Part shown: piece by piece, positions 26,001 to 38,000 of the stretch
How the letters are laid out: each line of letters starts with the position of its first letter
How positions within the stretch are numbered: the first letter of the stretch is position 1
NCBI GenBank assembly: GCA_021613335.1
Contig: JAJTWR010000021.1
Span: 1,197,501-1,261,500, forward strand
Reading direction: 5' to 3'
DNA: 64,000 nucleotides
Origin: Whitmania pigra
Lineage: Eukaryota > Annelida > Clitellata > Hirudinida > Haemopidae
Notes under the pieces: generated by a model
The model's input: the letters and a program-made list of their open reading frames with translations, nothing else
Databases searched by the model: none
Told to the model about the DNA's origin: nothing
Program-made: the position numbers and the translations under genes

Positions 26001-29000
26001 GAATCAGTTATCGGCTAATGTATTCAACTCATAAAAATTAATTTTGTTTAAGGCCCGTTGACGGGGCTATATTGTCCTGGCCATTTTGTCGCCGGGCTAG
26101 TTTGACGGGGATATTTTCGCGGGTCACCCGCCTTCCTATCAGCAGTTCAGCAGGACTTGCTCCTGTGTTCATGGTGTGATATGATAAGTTAGAAGGAAAC
26201 TTGCCAATCGGTGATGCCTATCTCCTTGTATGATTTTCTGAAACTATTCTGAAAACTATTCTTAGCAGTTTGTACTGTTTGCTCAGTTTTATTGGAGTCA
26301 TGGTAAGGTGAGACGAGTATGGACTGGATCAGGTTTCGTTTGCTAAATTTCTGGAATTCAGATGACGAATACTGTGGTCCGTTGTCAAACAATGGAATCG
26401 GGAATACCATGTGTAGCAAATAGGGCTCCTAGGACAGGTTGGTGATTGGTAGTTTATTAGCGTCCATTGCATGACTAAATGATTAGGACGGAACCCCTAG
26501 GACAGCAATTGTAACTTCATTTATGTAGCGCCATACGCATAGCGTCACAGGCGCTTCTTGTAACCATTTATAGAGCGCTCCTTCCCAAAAGCGCTTGTGG
26601 CAGTGCAGGCTAGGTTTCGAACACGACACATTACGACTGTTGCCCTTAACACCGTATGCAGGAACGTAACACATTCGACCAGCCTGCACGCCAATTGTAT
26701 TAGCAGCAGAAGTACTCATGCGAGGTACTTCAACCCAGTTGGAGCATGAATCAACGACAACAAGGAAATTCTGGTCCTGAAAAGGTCCGTCAAAATCTAA
26801 ATGGATTCTTGGCCATGGTTGTCTAGGAACATCCCAAGGATAAGTTGAAGCTTGTGATGGAAAATGTTGATGTTTCTGGCATGTGCTGCAAGTTGACACA
26901 AAACTATCTGTCGTGTTTAACCGAGTTTATTTACATCGAGAACAACGAAAAGCGGAAGCGCACCCCGCGATGTAACAAAATCAAAGTGTTATGTATGTAC
27001 ATATATGACATATCCCTTCCAAGCTTGGTGTTCAGTCAAAACCATATCGACAGGGGGGCTTGATTGGTCTTCCACTTCAGGAGGTTGCTGGTCTTTCTTC
27101 CCCAACAAGGCTGGTTGCTGAAGAGGCGTTTCTGCTGTTGGGGCTTCGGCTTGAACGCCTGCAAATTTCTGAATTGAAGAGCATGTTGTCTGAAATGATG
27201 ATCATTGGAATGCCATATCTTGAAAATATGGAATTTAATTTGGAGATGGTGGCTGTGGCTGTGGCTGTATTGTTTTCTAAACGAGCAACTTCTGGATATT
27301 TACTGAAACCACGAGCAAATAATCCAAAGAATTCAATATCAAAATGTTATTTCCAACTTTTTGCCATGTTCCCTTTAGTAGGATTAGTAGGTACTAGTGT
27401 TTTTTCTTTGGAAGGCTTCGGTTGTTGAGACGACTGTTTACTATCTTTTGAGGTTTGGCTAAGGACATCCCCAACACCAAAAGGAGATACATCATAAGTC
27501 AATGTGGTTGGTAGTTTATCGTCAAAGAATGTAAAACGCTGTCAGAAGTCAGGAGATTCTTAACCACCTGGAAGCACTTGACGTGCGATTCCATGCAGAA
27601 CTTTTATCTAGGAGACGATGAAGTGGTTCGGCCACATTTGCTTTGCCTACTAAAAAACTTGTGTAAAAGTTTACCCTAGAAATGCTTTAAATTCAGCTTT
27701 GTTTTCCTGAAACTGCTACCTAAATTGCCTTGAGCTTCTCCTTTGATGAATGTAATCCAGATGCATCAAGTCTATAGCCCAAGAAATCAATTTCTCTAAC
27801 TCCAATAAGGCGTTTGTCTCTTTTTGCTCGGAGAACCACTTTTCTGAGGATTAGAAGAACATCTCGAATTTTCTTGTACAAAACTGGAGAAAATGGAGCT
27901 TAGATTAAAACGTCATCAAAATAAGGCGTAACTCGTTCTATTTTTCTTGACAGGTCTTCTATAACTTGCTGGAAAATGACACTATCTCCAAGCTGTAGTC
28001 GTTTAACTGTGAATGCGCCACGATATGTGATGGTCTGAGCTTCGGCTGATTTGTCTGTGGCCAAAGACTGGGAGCTGCAACTAAGTTTGAGCCATACCAA
28101 GCTTAGCAAAGTATTCGCCATCAGCAAGTTTATAAAGCAAATGCTGAACTGAAGGTATTGAATAAGGGCACTTCGGTAGAACAGTATTGAGTGTTGTCTT
28201 GTTGTCTCCTTGTCGTGTGTCGCCTGAAGGCTTCACAACTGACACAACGTGTGCAGACCATCTGGGATTATTAATAGGTTCCAGAGCATTTTCATTGACC
28301 AGGCGCTCAATTTCATCTTCTATCTTTGCTAAAGGAATGTTCCTAGCTTTATGCCGTATTGGATTAGCTCGTTTATCTATATGAAGAGAAATGGATGGTT
28401 CTTTGCATGTGCCCAAGGTTTCTGACATACGTGCAATTGCTGAGCAATTGATGCAGTGTCTCGGTCCCGCCGCATGGAGACCTTCCACCAAACCTCACTT
28501 CTTTTCTTGATTAAGTTCCTCATCCAGTCCTGATCAGTCTTTCTTGTCGTTTCTTCGAGGGAACCTTATCCTGCCTGTTGGGGGGTCTTGTTCTTGACAA
28601 GAGACTCGGACACACTCGGATCTGTGGTGTGACTCCGGTCTGGTGTCGTGCGGCGTTTTACTTATCTGCAATTTGCGATAGAACGCTGTCTCAATGCCTA
28701 ACAACCGCAATTTGAGTTAGTTTGGTGGACTTTGAGAACCCTCTCGGTTGCAAGATGTCAAGTCGCAAGCTGGGCATTGTAGAAAGTCAATTTAATATCT
28801 TGAGCAAGGGTGGATCTAGAACACTGGAAGCAGTGGACGGATTTAGGGGACGGGCAGCGATGCCAAACGTTTTTTCGAAAGTGTTAAATTATTGAAATAA
28901 TTTTTAAAATTAAACTTTAAAAAATGTATTTTAATTTAATTTTTGTATTAATTTTTATTTTATAATAGATTTATTTAAATTTTTTATATTTTCAAAAAGG

Positions 29001-32000
29001 CCATGGGACCCCTGCCTCCCCCTTAAATCCGCCCTCGATCTTTAGGTCCTTGAATCTGCAGGACTCAATTAAAGTTGGCCAATTAATTTAATGTTGGAGA
29101 ACGTTGGGCAAAGCTGATTAGAAATTAGATTTTGGACATGATTGTGATAGCGATTAGTTTATCAACATTTATATAAAAAACTTGGAATAAGGACTAGTTT
29201 TGTCAAATCAATATCGTAAATTGGCTGTCAGGCTCGACTTTGCTTTCAAAGATTCCGCATATTATCTCAAATTATCAAGGGTTCTAATTTGTAATTTGAA
29301 TCTTTAGACATCTTTATTGTCAGGGAATACAATTTACCCTTACTTAATTTATTTATTTGATTAAAGTCCGTTTGGATTTGGACTTACCCTTACTTAGTAA
29401 TAGTAATGTTTTATTAACGTCCGTTGCATAGCTAGATGATTAGGACTGTGCTCCCACAGCGGGGTTTTAATCCGCGCTGCCATCGTGAGAGGCGCAGCCT
29501 TAACCGTTAGGCCACCCTTACTTAATAATGATAGATGGCTTTATATAGCGCCATAGGTTTATCGATGTTGACCCTATCGATGTTTATATATGGTGGTTTT
29601 GCAAGAGGGCAATGTCTCTAGTCAGTTATGCTTACTCAGCTTGTGTACCAACATTTAACATAGGATGATTGAGATTTTAAATGAAAATGAAATTATTATT
29701 TAAAGAATTGTATATGTTTAACAATAACGATGATGTAATTTTCTCATGCTCCTAGATTGGTTTTTTGTTGTATAGCGAAGAAGAAGTACCTTTTTACAGC
29801 TTCCTCATCGACTCCGCCCGGATAACTTTGGCAAGCTCAAATTTGGTTTCCAATGGCACCAGCATATTTGAATTAAAATTTCTCGTGCAATTTTCTTCTA
29901 CGCCTAACGCCATTCACAATTCTCAACTCAATGTGTTCCTCTGTCCAGAATCAGTGGCAGTTTACGATGACAAATCGCTGGAAGTCAGCTGCTTTAGAAA
30001 GCTAAAATCCGATTATCTGTTAGACAATATTAGATTGTTGTATAAAAACTAATTCTTGAAGATGACCAAAATGTGTTTTATGTCTTTGGGTTCATTCATA
30101 AAGGTCATCTACAAAAACTTGTTTATTTTTAGTCCTCATTCCCTCTTTTCCACTTCACTCTAAACTACCTCCGCCTTGCGCCAACGTCTTTAATGGATGA
30201 CTCCTGACAAGATTAACAAAGCTTTGGAAGGTGTCGAAGTCAATTGTGCAAATGTTCTAAAAGACCCTTTGTATTCGATCGGAGATTCAATATAAATTTG
30301 AGAATTGCATTTGTTTATTTATTTTTTCTTTTTAAATTTATTTTTTTTTGGATGACCCGTCAAAATAGCCCAGCGACAAAATAGCCCTTTCAAAACATCC
30401 CCGTCAATGTATCTTTATAAAAAAAAATATTTATATGAGTTGAAGACATTAACCGATAACTGATTTCAAATTTTGATGAAATGAAATGAGTTTTACGTTT
30501 TGATTGTGCTGCTTTGACAGGACTAATTATGACGTGGTGCCATTTTTTGGCTAGGCAAGAATTTTTTATTTGGATTTGGATTTCCAATTAAGAGTTTTAA
30601 TATGTGGTAAATCAGCCAAGCCCGTAGTCAGAAAATGATTTCGAGGTTCAATTTGTTATTTTTCAATTCCCCCTAAATACCGGCCTGAAATCAGCTGTTC
30701 ATGTTAGAGGTTGGCCGAATGGGTTACGTGCCTGCATACGGCGGTAATGGCAACAGTCGTAATGTGTCGTGTTCGAAACCCAGCCTGCACTGCCACAAGC
30801 ACCATTGGGAAGAAGCGCTATTTAAATTTTAACCATTTAGGTTTCAAGAAGCGCCTCTTACGCTATGCATATGGCGCTATGTAAATGAAGTACAATTACA
30901 ATTACAAAGGTGACCCCTCAAATCAGCCCTGTTAAAATAGCTCAATGTAGCTTAAAAAAAAAATCAATTTTTATGAGTTGAATACATTAACCAAATTGAT
31001 TCCAAATTTAATTCGAAATCGGTGGTTTAAATGCTTTTATGACTATTTTGAGTTTAGTTGGTATCAGGAAATTTCATTAAGTTGAAGATTTATTGTCTAA
31101 AATATTATTAGGAATCCAGCTAACCCCTCAGTTTCTGTTGTCCCCATCCATGGACTTTTCAATTACGGATTCAACCCCCCTCCAAAAATTTTAAAAAAGA
31201 TTTTAATTGTAAATTTTATTTATTTATATAACATCGTAAAATCTTAAAACCATCTTTATTTAATATCATTATTATTATTTGATTTTAATTTTGAAAAATA
31301 GCAAAATGATACCCCGAAATTATTTTCTGTCTACGGGCCTTCTCACGTCGGTTCCTCTGATCGACTAATATATTTTGATCCTTCCCTGAGTTCCTATTTG
31401 ATTTAGAGTTTCTAGTGAATACAGCTTATCAAAGGTCAAGTACGTGAAACTAAATCAACGTCTTTGCACTCTTGTTCCACACAGAACCTCTCGACTATCT
31501 CCGCAGAATTGCTTGCTCTCATAAATCTCATAATTTCAATAATTTAATGTGACTAATTTAAATTTAATTTAGTTTAATAATTTTTTTACAATAAATTTTA
31601 TTGAACTGTTTTGACGATGTGCCACGGTTTTGACAATTGTTATTGTTATAACGACATTATATAACCAGCTTTGCAGGATCAGGTACTTGGCAGAATAAAA
31701 CAAGGGTGCAGCGGACTGAATACGTGACGAATGTATTCAAGGTCATTATTTCCATTGAAAACATATTTGAGGCAGTCTTAGCCAACGCAAGCCTTTCAGT
31801 CGACAAGTTAGCCTGTCTTGCTTACAAGGAATCGGTCGGAAATTGGAGTTTTGAAGGATGCAAGGCTAGATTTTGTTATCTAAGTAGTCTTTATTCATTT
31901 TAATTAATTTAATAGTTCTAGTAACTCAACCAAATTTGGAGTTAATTTAGAGTATGAAAATCAATAGTCTTATCAATCAAATAGTCTTATACTGCAAACA

Positions 32001-35000
32001 GAAAGGGGATATCAGATAATCTTATGCAGCGATGGTCCTCTAGAGCGTGATCCTCAAGGGCGGACAGATTAAGAGGAACAAACACCTTTCAATGGCACGG
32101 AATCGTTTCGCTATTTAAATAACGCTTTTTAGTTTCTGAAGATCCGTCCTAATCATCTAGTTATGAAATGGACGTTAAAAAATAACCAACCAACCGTTTC
32201 TGAAGAGCGGACAGTTCAAAGAAACGTCAAACGGAAGGGCATTTAGGTACCAAATAGCTTTGTAAGTCCTGCGGAACGGACAAGGTGGTCAATCTGCTCC
32301 TCTCCTTAATTAATTTTAAACTCTTTTTTGATTTTCATATTCATTATATTTGAATAAAGTGCATTTTGATCATGTAACTATCAATAATTTCAAGTACCAT
32401 TAGCTATAAGTGTGGATGCATCGCTATGTTGCATATTTTACAAGTTCTACTTGTTACATTTATTTGAAAATTTACAAGATGTTTGTATACAATGAAATAA
32501 CCCGTGGGTCCGCAAACTAGAAAGTTTTTGAGTAATTTTATTAAGCAAGTATTCAGTTATTAGAACTGAACAATCAAGATGACGAGGTTGTGCTAAAACT
32601 TCAGGTTGTGCTGGATTCTGAGAGTGTTTGTTGGGACCGTTTGTGGGACGATCTTTGTGGCAAAAATAGGAGGACAACGTGTAAGACAAAGTGTCAAATA
32701 TAAACACAGAAGCAATTAAATAATGATTTAATTATTTTGTAAACTTAATAATTTATTCCTCGGTTATAACATTGCCACTTTTAACATTTCTTTAAATGTG
32801 TTCGTTCCGAACAGAATTAAATTATTTACCATAGTAATTATGCTATTTTTCTAAATAGAACGTCATGGATAATGAATCGTTTTCAACCTGCGATTACAAG
32901 CTTGCGGATGAATACTCGGCTTACAGATTGAGCATTCCTATAGATTTAAATACCGATTCGACTAAAGATAAGAACTTCTTTGGACTAAAACTAGTTGCTC
33001 TGGTATGGCTTTTGGGACTAGTATTTGGACTTTGGGCAGCCATTAGTGACGCTCGGGCTGAAGTAGAGGTAGAAAAGTCAAATATTTTTGTGCATTATTT
33101 TCCTTATAAAGATGTCAACTGTAAAAAAAAAACAATTTTTGCGCATACAAAGCGCAACTTAAAACTTTTCAAATTTAATTTTAATTTAATAAACTTAAAT
33201 TTTATCAAAGGCTTGAAAGTACCTCATTTAAATTTGTGTACAAAAAAATGTTTTAGCCACGCCATTTGTACAACTTTGCGCTAAGAAGCAAAATGATGTG
33301 CTCTAACGCAGCTTAGAAGAAATATTAGTTGTCTATTAAAAATGTGAAATTAAAAAAAAACAAAGAGATCTAGACCAGGGTCGTCCAACCCGCGGCCCGC
33401 CATAAGTTTCTATTCGGCCCTCGAATCTTCTCTGATTTTGTAAAATGTTTTATGTTTAATTATTATTTTAATATTTCCAGCTTTTGATTTGTTCTTTTTT
33501 TGCTTGTATACATATATCCATGCTTTTGCTGCTAAATAAGCGCACTTTAAACTTTAACCCTAATCCGGTCCATGCTTAAAAGTTACGTTCCCGGTTCTTG
33601 GGGTTCAAATTGCACCCCTATCGTTTTCATTTAATAATTATTCAGAGACTTTTTGGCAAAGTTAGTTTGAACAATATCAACTTTTTTTTTTAATTTTAAA
33701 TTTATGCATATGAAAGTTTTAAGTAAAAAACACGTTTAATTTATTGATAAAGACGTCTTTAAACAATATTTTTTACCAAATAAAAATTAATTAAACTGTA
33801 CATTTGAGATTCGAATTATAAAATTGTTCAATGTTACTGCGAATAATATCTCTAAATTGTACAGTTATATGCATTTGATGTCACCTTTGATCTGTTGACA
33901 AAGTGTGATGGTCAAGCAGGTCTAGAGCACTTCAAACTCGCACTGGCACAGGTGATAAAGTCCTGTGTTTTCTTTACTTTAGCTAGTCTTTCATTTATTG
34001 TTCTCCAGAGTTTAACTTGAGATTTTGAAATGCATCTATGATCAGTTTTCTGAGTTTGTTTGTGTCGACCAAACATCTTTTAGTGTTGGCTGGGCGAGAC
34101 TTCGATAAACAGGCGTCGGCGCATCATTTGCGCTACTTGTTCCAATCTGGAGTTATTGCACTTCCAAATTACGAACCTGGCAATGGCATCTGTGCCAAGC
34201 ATATTGAAGAACATGACTGTAGGACATTTTGATATAGGACTTTTGATTTTTCGCTTGCAAGAGTAGATACAGGCCAAACATTCTAGCTTTCTACGCCGCT
34301 CTTGTTTTATTACATTGAAGGATAATCTCAGGTTTTTGTTTCGGACCCTCTTGTCATGATGCATTTTGGACTGAAGATTATAAATAATAAAAGTAATAAA
34401 ATTTACTTTTTATTTTTTATAATACTAATACTGTAATAATATAATACTTGCCATCGAATACAAAGATCGAAGATAATTCGGCTCTGTTTTGTGCTAGCAT
34501 GCTTTGAAGAATGTCTCGTTTATTCTTGAGCATGGTTCCTACGCAGGTCATATCTTGAGAAAGCAATTCTACTACCAGAGCAACGCTTGTATATAGCTTA
34601 TCTATACATTTGAACCAAGGTGATGTCTTTGTTTTCACATCAACAACATCCTGATTCTAATCTCTGACTTCATTTGGTTGCCTCCCAAGATAAACCTCCG
34701 CGTTTATTCAATAGGAAGTGGCAGTGTCACAGCACAACCACACCTTTATTCCATATTTGTCAGATTTACTTGAAATGAACATCGTCTTCTGAATAAAACT
34801 ACCATTATGGCTTCTCAAGGAATATAGTATTTATAGTATGGCAACAAACACTGTCCAAACGTCTCGAAAAGCATCAAGCTGTGTTTTAGAAAATAAATTT
34901 TAAAATATTACGAATGTAATAAGCTCGAAAATGATGAATTTATTGATGTATAAACGTCGTAGACTAATTTTTGTATGGAATGAATATTACATTCCTTAAG

Positions 35001-38000
35001 AAAATATGCCGACAATAATTTTTTTTAGTTTTTTTTTTTGCATAACCACATGTAGAAATGATGTGTTTACAATGTCCTGAAAGATAACTGGCGTAATTTT
35101 AAAAATAAGAAAACAGTAGCAAAGCAAATCGCCAGTAAACGGATGAGGGTTAAAAGTAATTGTAATGGCGGCGCAATTAAATCCTTTCTGGAGCAAGTGG
35201 ACACAGATCACGATGATGTAGTTTATTTCTGCCAAGTTCGCTCTTTTATCAAATAAACATAATTTAGATTTTGGAGTCTACGTGATGAAGTAGAAACATT
35301 CATAACAAACAAAGGAAAGGATTTATGTTTCCTGGATGATGACCCATGGTCACGACTTGGCGTTTCTAGTCGACGTAACAAAATTCATGGCCGAGTTGAA
35401 CGTAAGACTTCAAGGAAAGACTAGTTGCTTCACACGAATGTGTCAATATGCTGTGACTTTCATTCAGACGTTGAAGCTGGTTCTGAAAAAGGTTGTACAC
35501 TGCCCAGTCCTTTCGTCGAGGTCTACCGATGCAGTTCAACATGAGAAGTACTTAGTTAACATTCTGCTGATGATTTCGAGCAAAGGTTCCAGGATTTCAG
35601 AAGGAACATTGGCAGTGTTGTAAAAATTACCTCATTTCGGTAACTAGTTACAAGTAAAAGTAATACCTCAAAAAGCTACTTAAGTATAAGTAAGAGTATT
35701 GTCTCAAAAATTTACTCAAGTAAAAGTTAAAAGTTACAGGGTCTAAAAGTTACTTTTAAGTAAAAATTACAAGTAACTTTGATGCTGCCATTATTGTGAT
35801 CATACATCATTCCGTATTATTTAAAAGGAATTGTTTCTCTTATCATTAAAACAATTACTGGTATTAACTGCTAGTACTAACAGTCATTAAGTAATAACAT
35901 TTGAACTAATGCATTCTTTTGGTGTTTTTATTATTTATTACATTACAATCACAAATTTTTGTTAATTTTTAACATAACTAAGTCCTTGAATAGTTTGTCA
36001 CTCATTATGGTCCTTCAGCTGTTCTTTGTCATACCAGCAGAGCTGAATAAACGTTCAACAGCTGCACTAGCTGGCAGAGGAGTGTTCAACTGGATAAATA
36101 ATTTCTTCAGGGTGTGCCTTCCAGTAATAATGTTCATGTCATCTGATCGGTCTCGAAGATACTGCATCAGAATATCAGTTGACCTTGTGCAATTGAAGAA
36201 ACTGTCTTCAATACTGTCAGCATCAGATGAACGAGAGCTCAAAGCTCGTCCATCTTTGCTGCATTAGAAGATGCTATTTTGGCTACCAGTTTCTCATCAA
36301 GCTTGACAATCGTTGGCAACAGATATCCCATATTCCTTAAGTTCTGTTGGATGCATGCGTTCCACGTGCTTCTTCAAGTTAGATGAAGAACCTTCATATG
36401 CTGAACATGTAGTTTTTGTTTCTGTTGTCAGAGTAGGCATGCATACTTCTATGATTTTCCTTTGATTGAAATCTGAACATTTTGTTCAAATATGGCCACG
36501 GATTATCTTCACCCTTGTTCCTCTTATCTTCGCTAACGACACTAAAAATGGCTTCAAATGAATCCATACTACGATATATTAAATCTTATATTATTATATG
36601 TATATAATATTATATATTAAAAAAGCTTCGGTATGACTAATCCACAATTTCCGATTTAAAACAAAAACGACCTGCGATAACAACAATAACAAAAGAGCGA
36701 TGATCGGGAAGGGGAAGGTTATCGAACGAACCAAAGAATAACAATATAGAATTTAAATTTTTTTTAAAATAAATTAAACTAATTTAAAATGTTATTTATG
36801 TTACTTTGTAACGTCTTGCGCCAAAAAGGTAACGAATTAAAAGTATGACCAAAAATAGTAATTTGTTACAAGTAAGAGTACAAATTTTTTTTTGTAATTG
36901 TTACAAGTAAAAATTACCAAAAAATGTAATTAATTACAGTAACGAATTACATGTAATTCGATACTGCACAACACTGAACATTGGCATCATGAAGCTAATC
37001 AGTTTTCAGTTGATCCTATGGACATATGCTGCTGACAAATACCAGCTGGAACTCATTAACATTCAGAATTACAGTGACCTGAAAACAGCTTTCGCTGACA
37101 TAACCGCTGAACTTTTACAGCTACTACGTGTCATCAGACAATCTCTCACTGCTATGTTCGGAAGCACTTACTATTGCGAACAACTGTTTTCTAGAATGAA
37201 AAACACGAAATCGAAGTTAAGATCTCCGTTTACAAACGAACATTTGGCAGTATCATTGCTCGTTGCGACCTCTGCTGTTGGAGCAGACATAGACTATTTG
37301 TGCAAACAAAAGCAGTGCCAGATTTTTCTGATCGTAAGACATTAAGCTGATCATAAGCATAAACTTATAAGATTCTTCTAGCTTAAATGTAGCATAAAGA
37401 GGTATTTTGTGTTTTATTGTTTTTTGTTGTTGTTGTGAAATTGCTAATCCGGCCCGCGACTAGACCAAAAGTTGAAAATTTGGCCCTCCATTCAAAAAGG
37501 CTTGACACCCCCTGATCTAGACATCGCTTACAGCAGAATAGCAGAGAATAAGTTTACAATGAACCTTCATAAAATCAATCAACAGAGCATTCCGGTGGAT
37601 TTGGGCGATAACCCTTTGAGGGGTTTGCATTGTTATCTTGTAATCATCAATACTGGCAACGTCATGAATGCAGGGGCATTTACCAATATTTTCCTCACTT
37701 TGATTGGTTTGTCGTTGCTTTAAACATGATTTTGACCTTTATTTTGCTAACACTGCGTTGCAATTTTCGTTACTGAAAATAGTAGCGTGCTTAATTCTCT
37801 TCATGTCCTTTGTACGTTGGAACAAATATGATTTTGTGAATCGTTTATACATAATGCAGTTAATAATATATATTACGTTATATATTTATTATTATATGGC
37901 CTGTCAGCCCCGACGAATAAAGTTCTATTACAAAATTACGGTGTCTAGTGAACGATTTTGCTTCGAAATTGAGAAAGCTGGAAAGATTAGTTAAAAAATG

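Larger units (their letters stand above)
24715..28620 (-). mobile_element. Ty3/gypsy-type retrotransposon remnant
   Basis: Minus-strand fragments inside the 5.3-kb intron after polycystin exon 22. From 28491 downward a reverse-transcriptase N-terminal region is seen (IERLVNENALEPINNPRWSA, then VVKPSGD), followed by a break and a second fragment at 27900-28127. Integrase pieces are at 26700-26900 (CSTCQKHQHFPSQAST, PWPRIHLDFDGPF) and 26189-26419 (FDNGPQYSSSEFQKF). About 26100-26170 has GASPAELLIGRR. A C-terminal pol end is at 24719-24961. The frames are interrupted, a SINE sits in the integrase and a repeat element separates the last piece, so the copy is inactive. No LTR pair was identified. 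Confidence 0.75.
22853..33068 (+). other. Polycystin exons 19-25: GAIN region, degenerate GPS and TM1
   Basis: Exons 19-24 fit the helical-then-beta GAIN fold that precedes the GPS cleavage site in polycystins and adhesion GPCRs (for example LEFAKFLESILPKVG, LTQFIEELDVREV, NWSFEGC). The GPS is split. Exon 24 ends GNWSFEGCK using a GC donor (CAAG|GCTAGA), and exon 25 continues with STCDYKLADEYSAY. A canonical GPS has Cys-x-Cys-x-His-Leu-Thr here; this protein has Lys-Leu-Ala and lacks the second Cys, so autocleavage is doubtful. Exon 25 then gives TM1 (FFGLKLVALVWLLGLVFGLW). The exon 22 donor is also GC (CAAG|GCATTC), opening a 5.3-kb intron full of transposons. Confidence 0.8.
33376..37514 (+). 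mobile_element. hAT element hosting two nested transposons
   Basis: Sits in the intron between polycystin exons 25 and 26. Ends are CAGGGTCGTCCAA (33376) and the complement of CAGGGGGTGTCAA (to 37514), flanked by a perfect 8-bp duplication ATCTAGAC (33368-33375 and 37515-37522), diagnostic of hAT. Plus-strand transposase pieces of the GTF2IRD2/ZBED5 type survive at about 35220-35612 (WSLRDEVETFITNKGKDL, DLAFLVDVTKFMAELNVRLQ) and 36985-37345 (YYCEQLFSRMKNTKSKLR), split by the inserted element at 35613-36976. A piggyBac copy occupies 33558-35149. Without its insertions the host element is only about 1.2 kb and lacks an intact transposase. Confidence 0.88.

Noticed and set aside
26483..26899. 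A single 138-codon frame ending in SINE sequence
   Set aside because: It is gypsy integrase read through into an inserted SINE, not a host protein.
34080..34638. Possible host gene in the polycystin intron
   Set aside because: The motifs are piggyBac transposase and the unit is TTAA-flanked.
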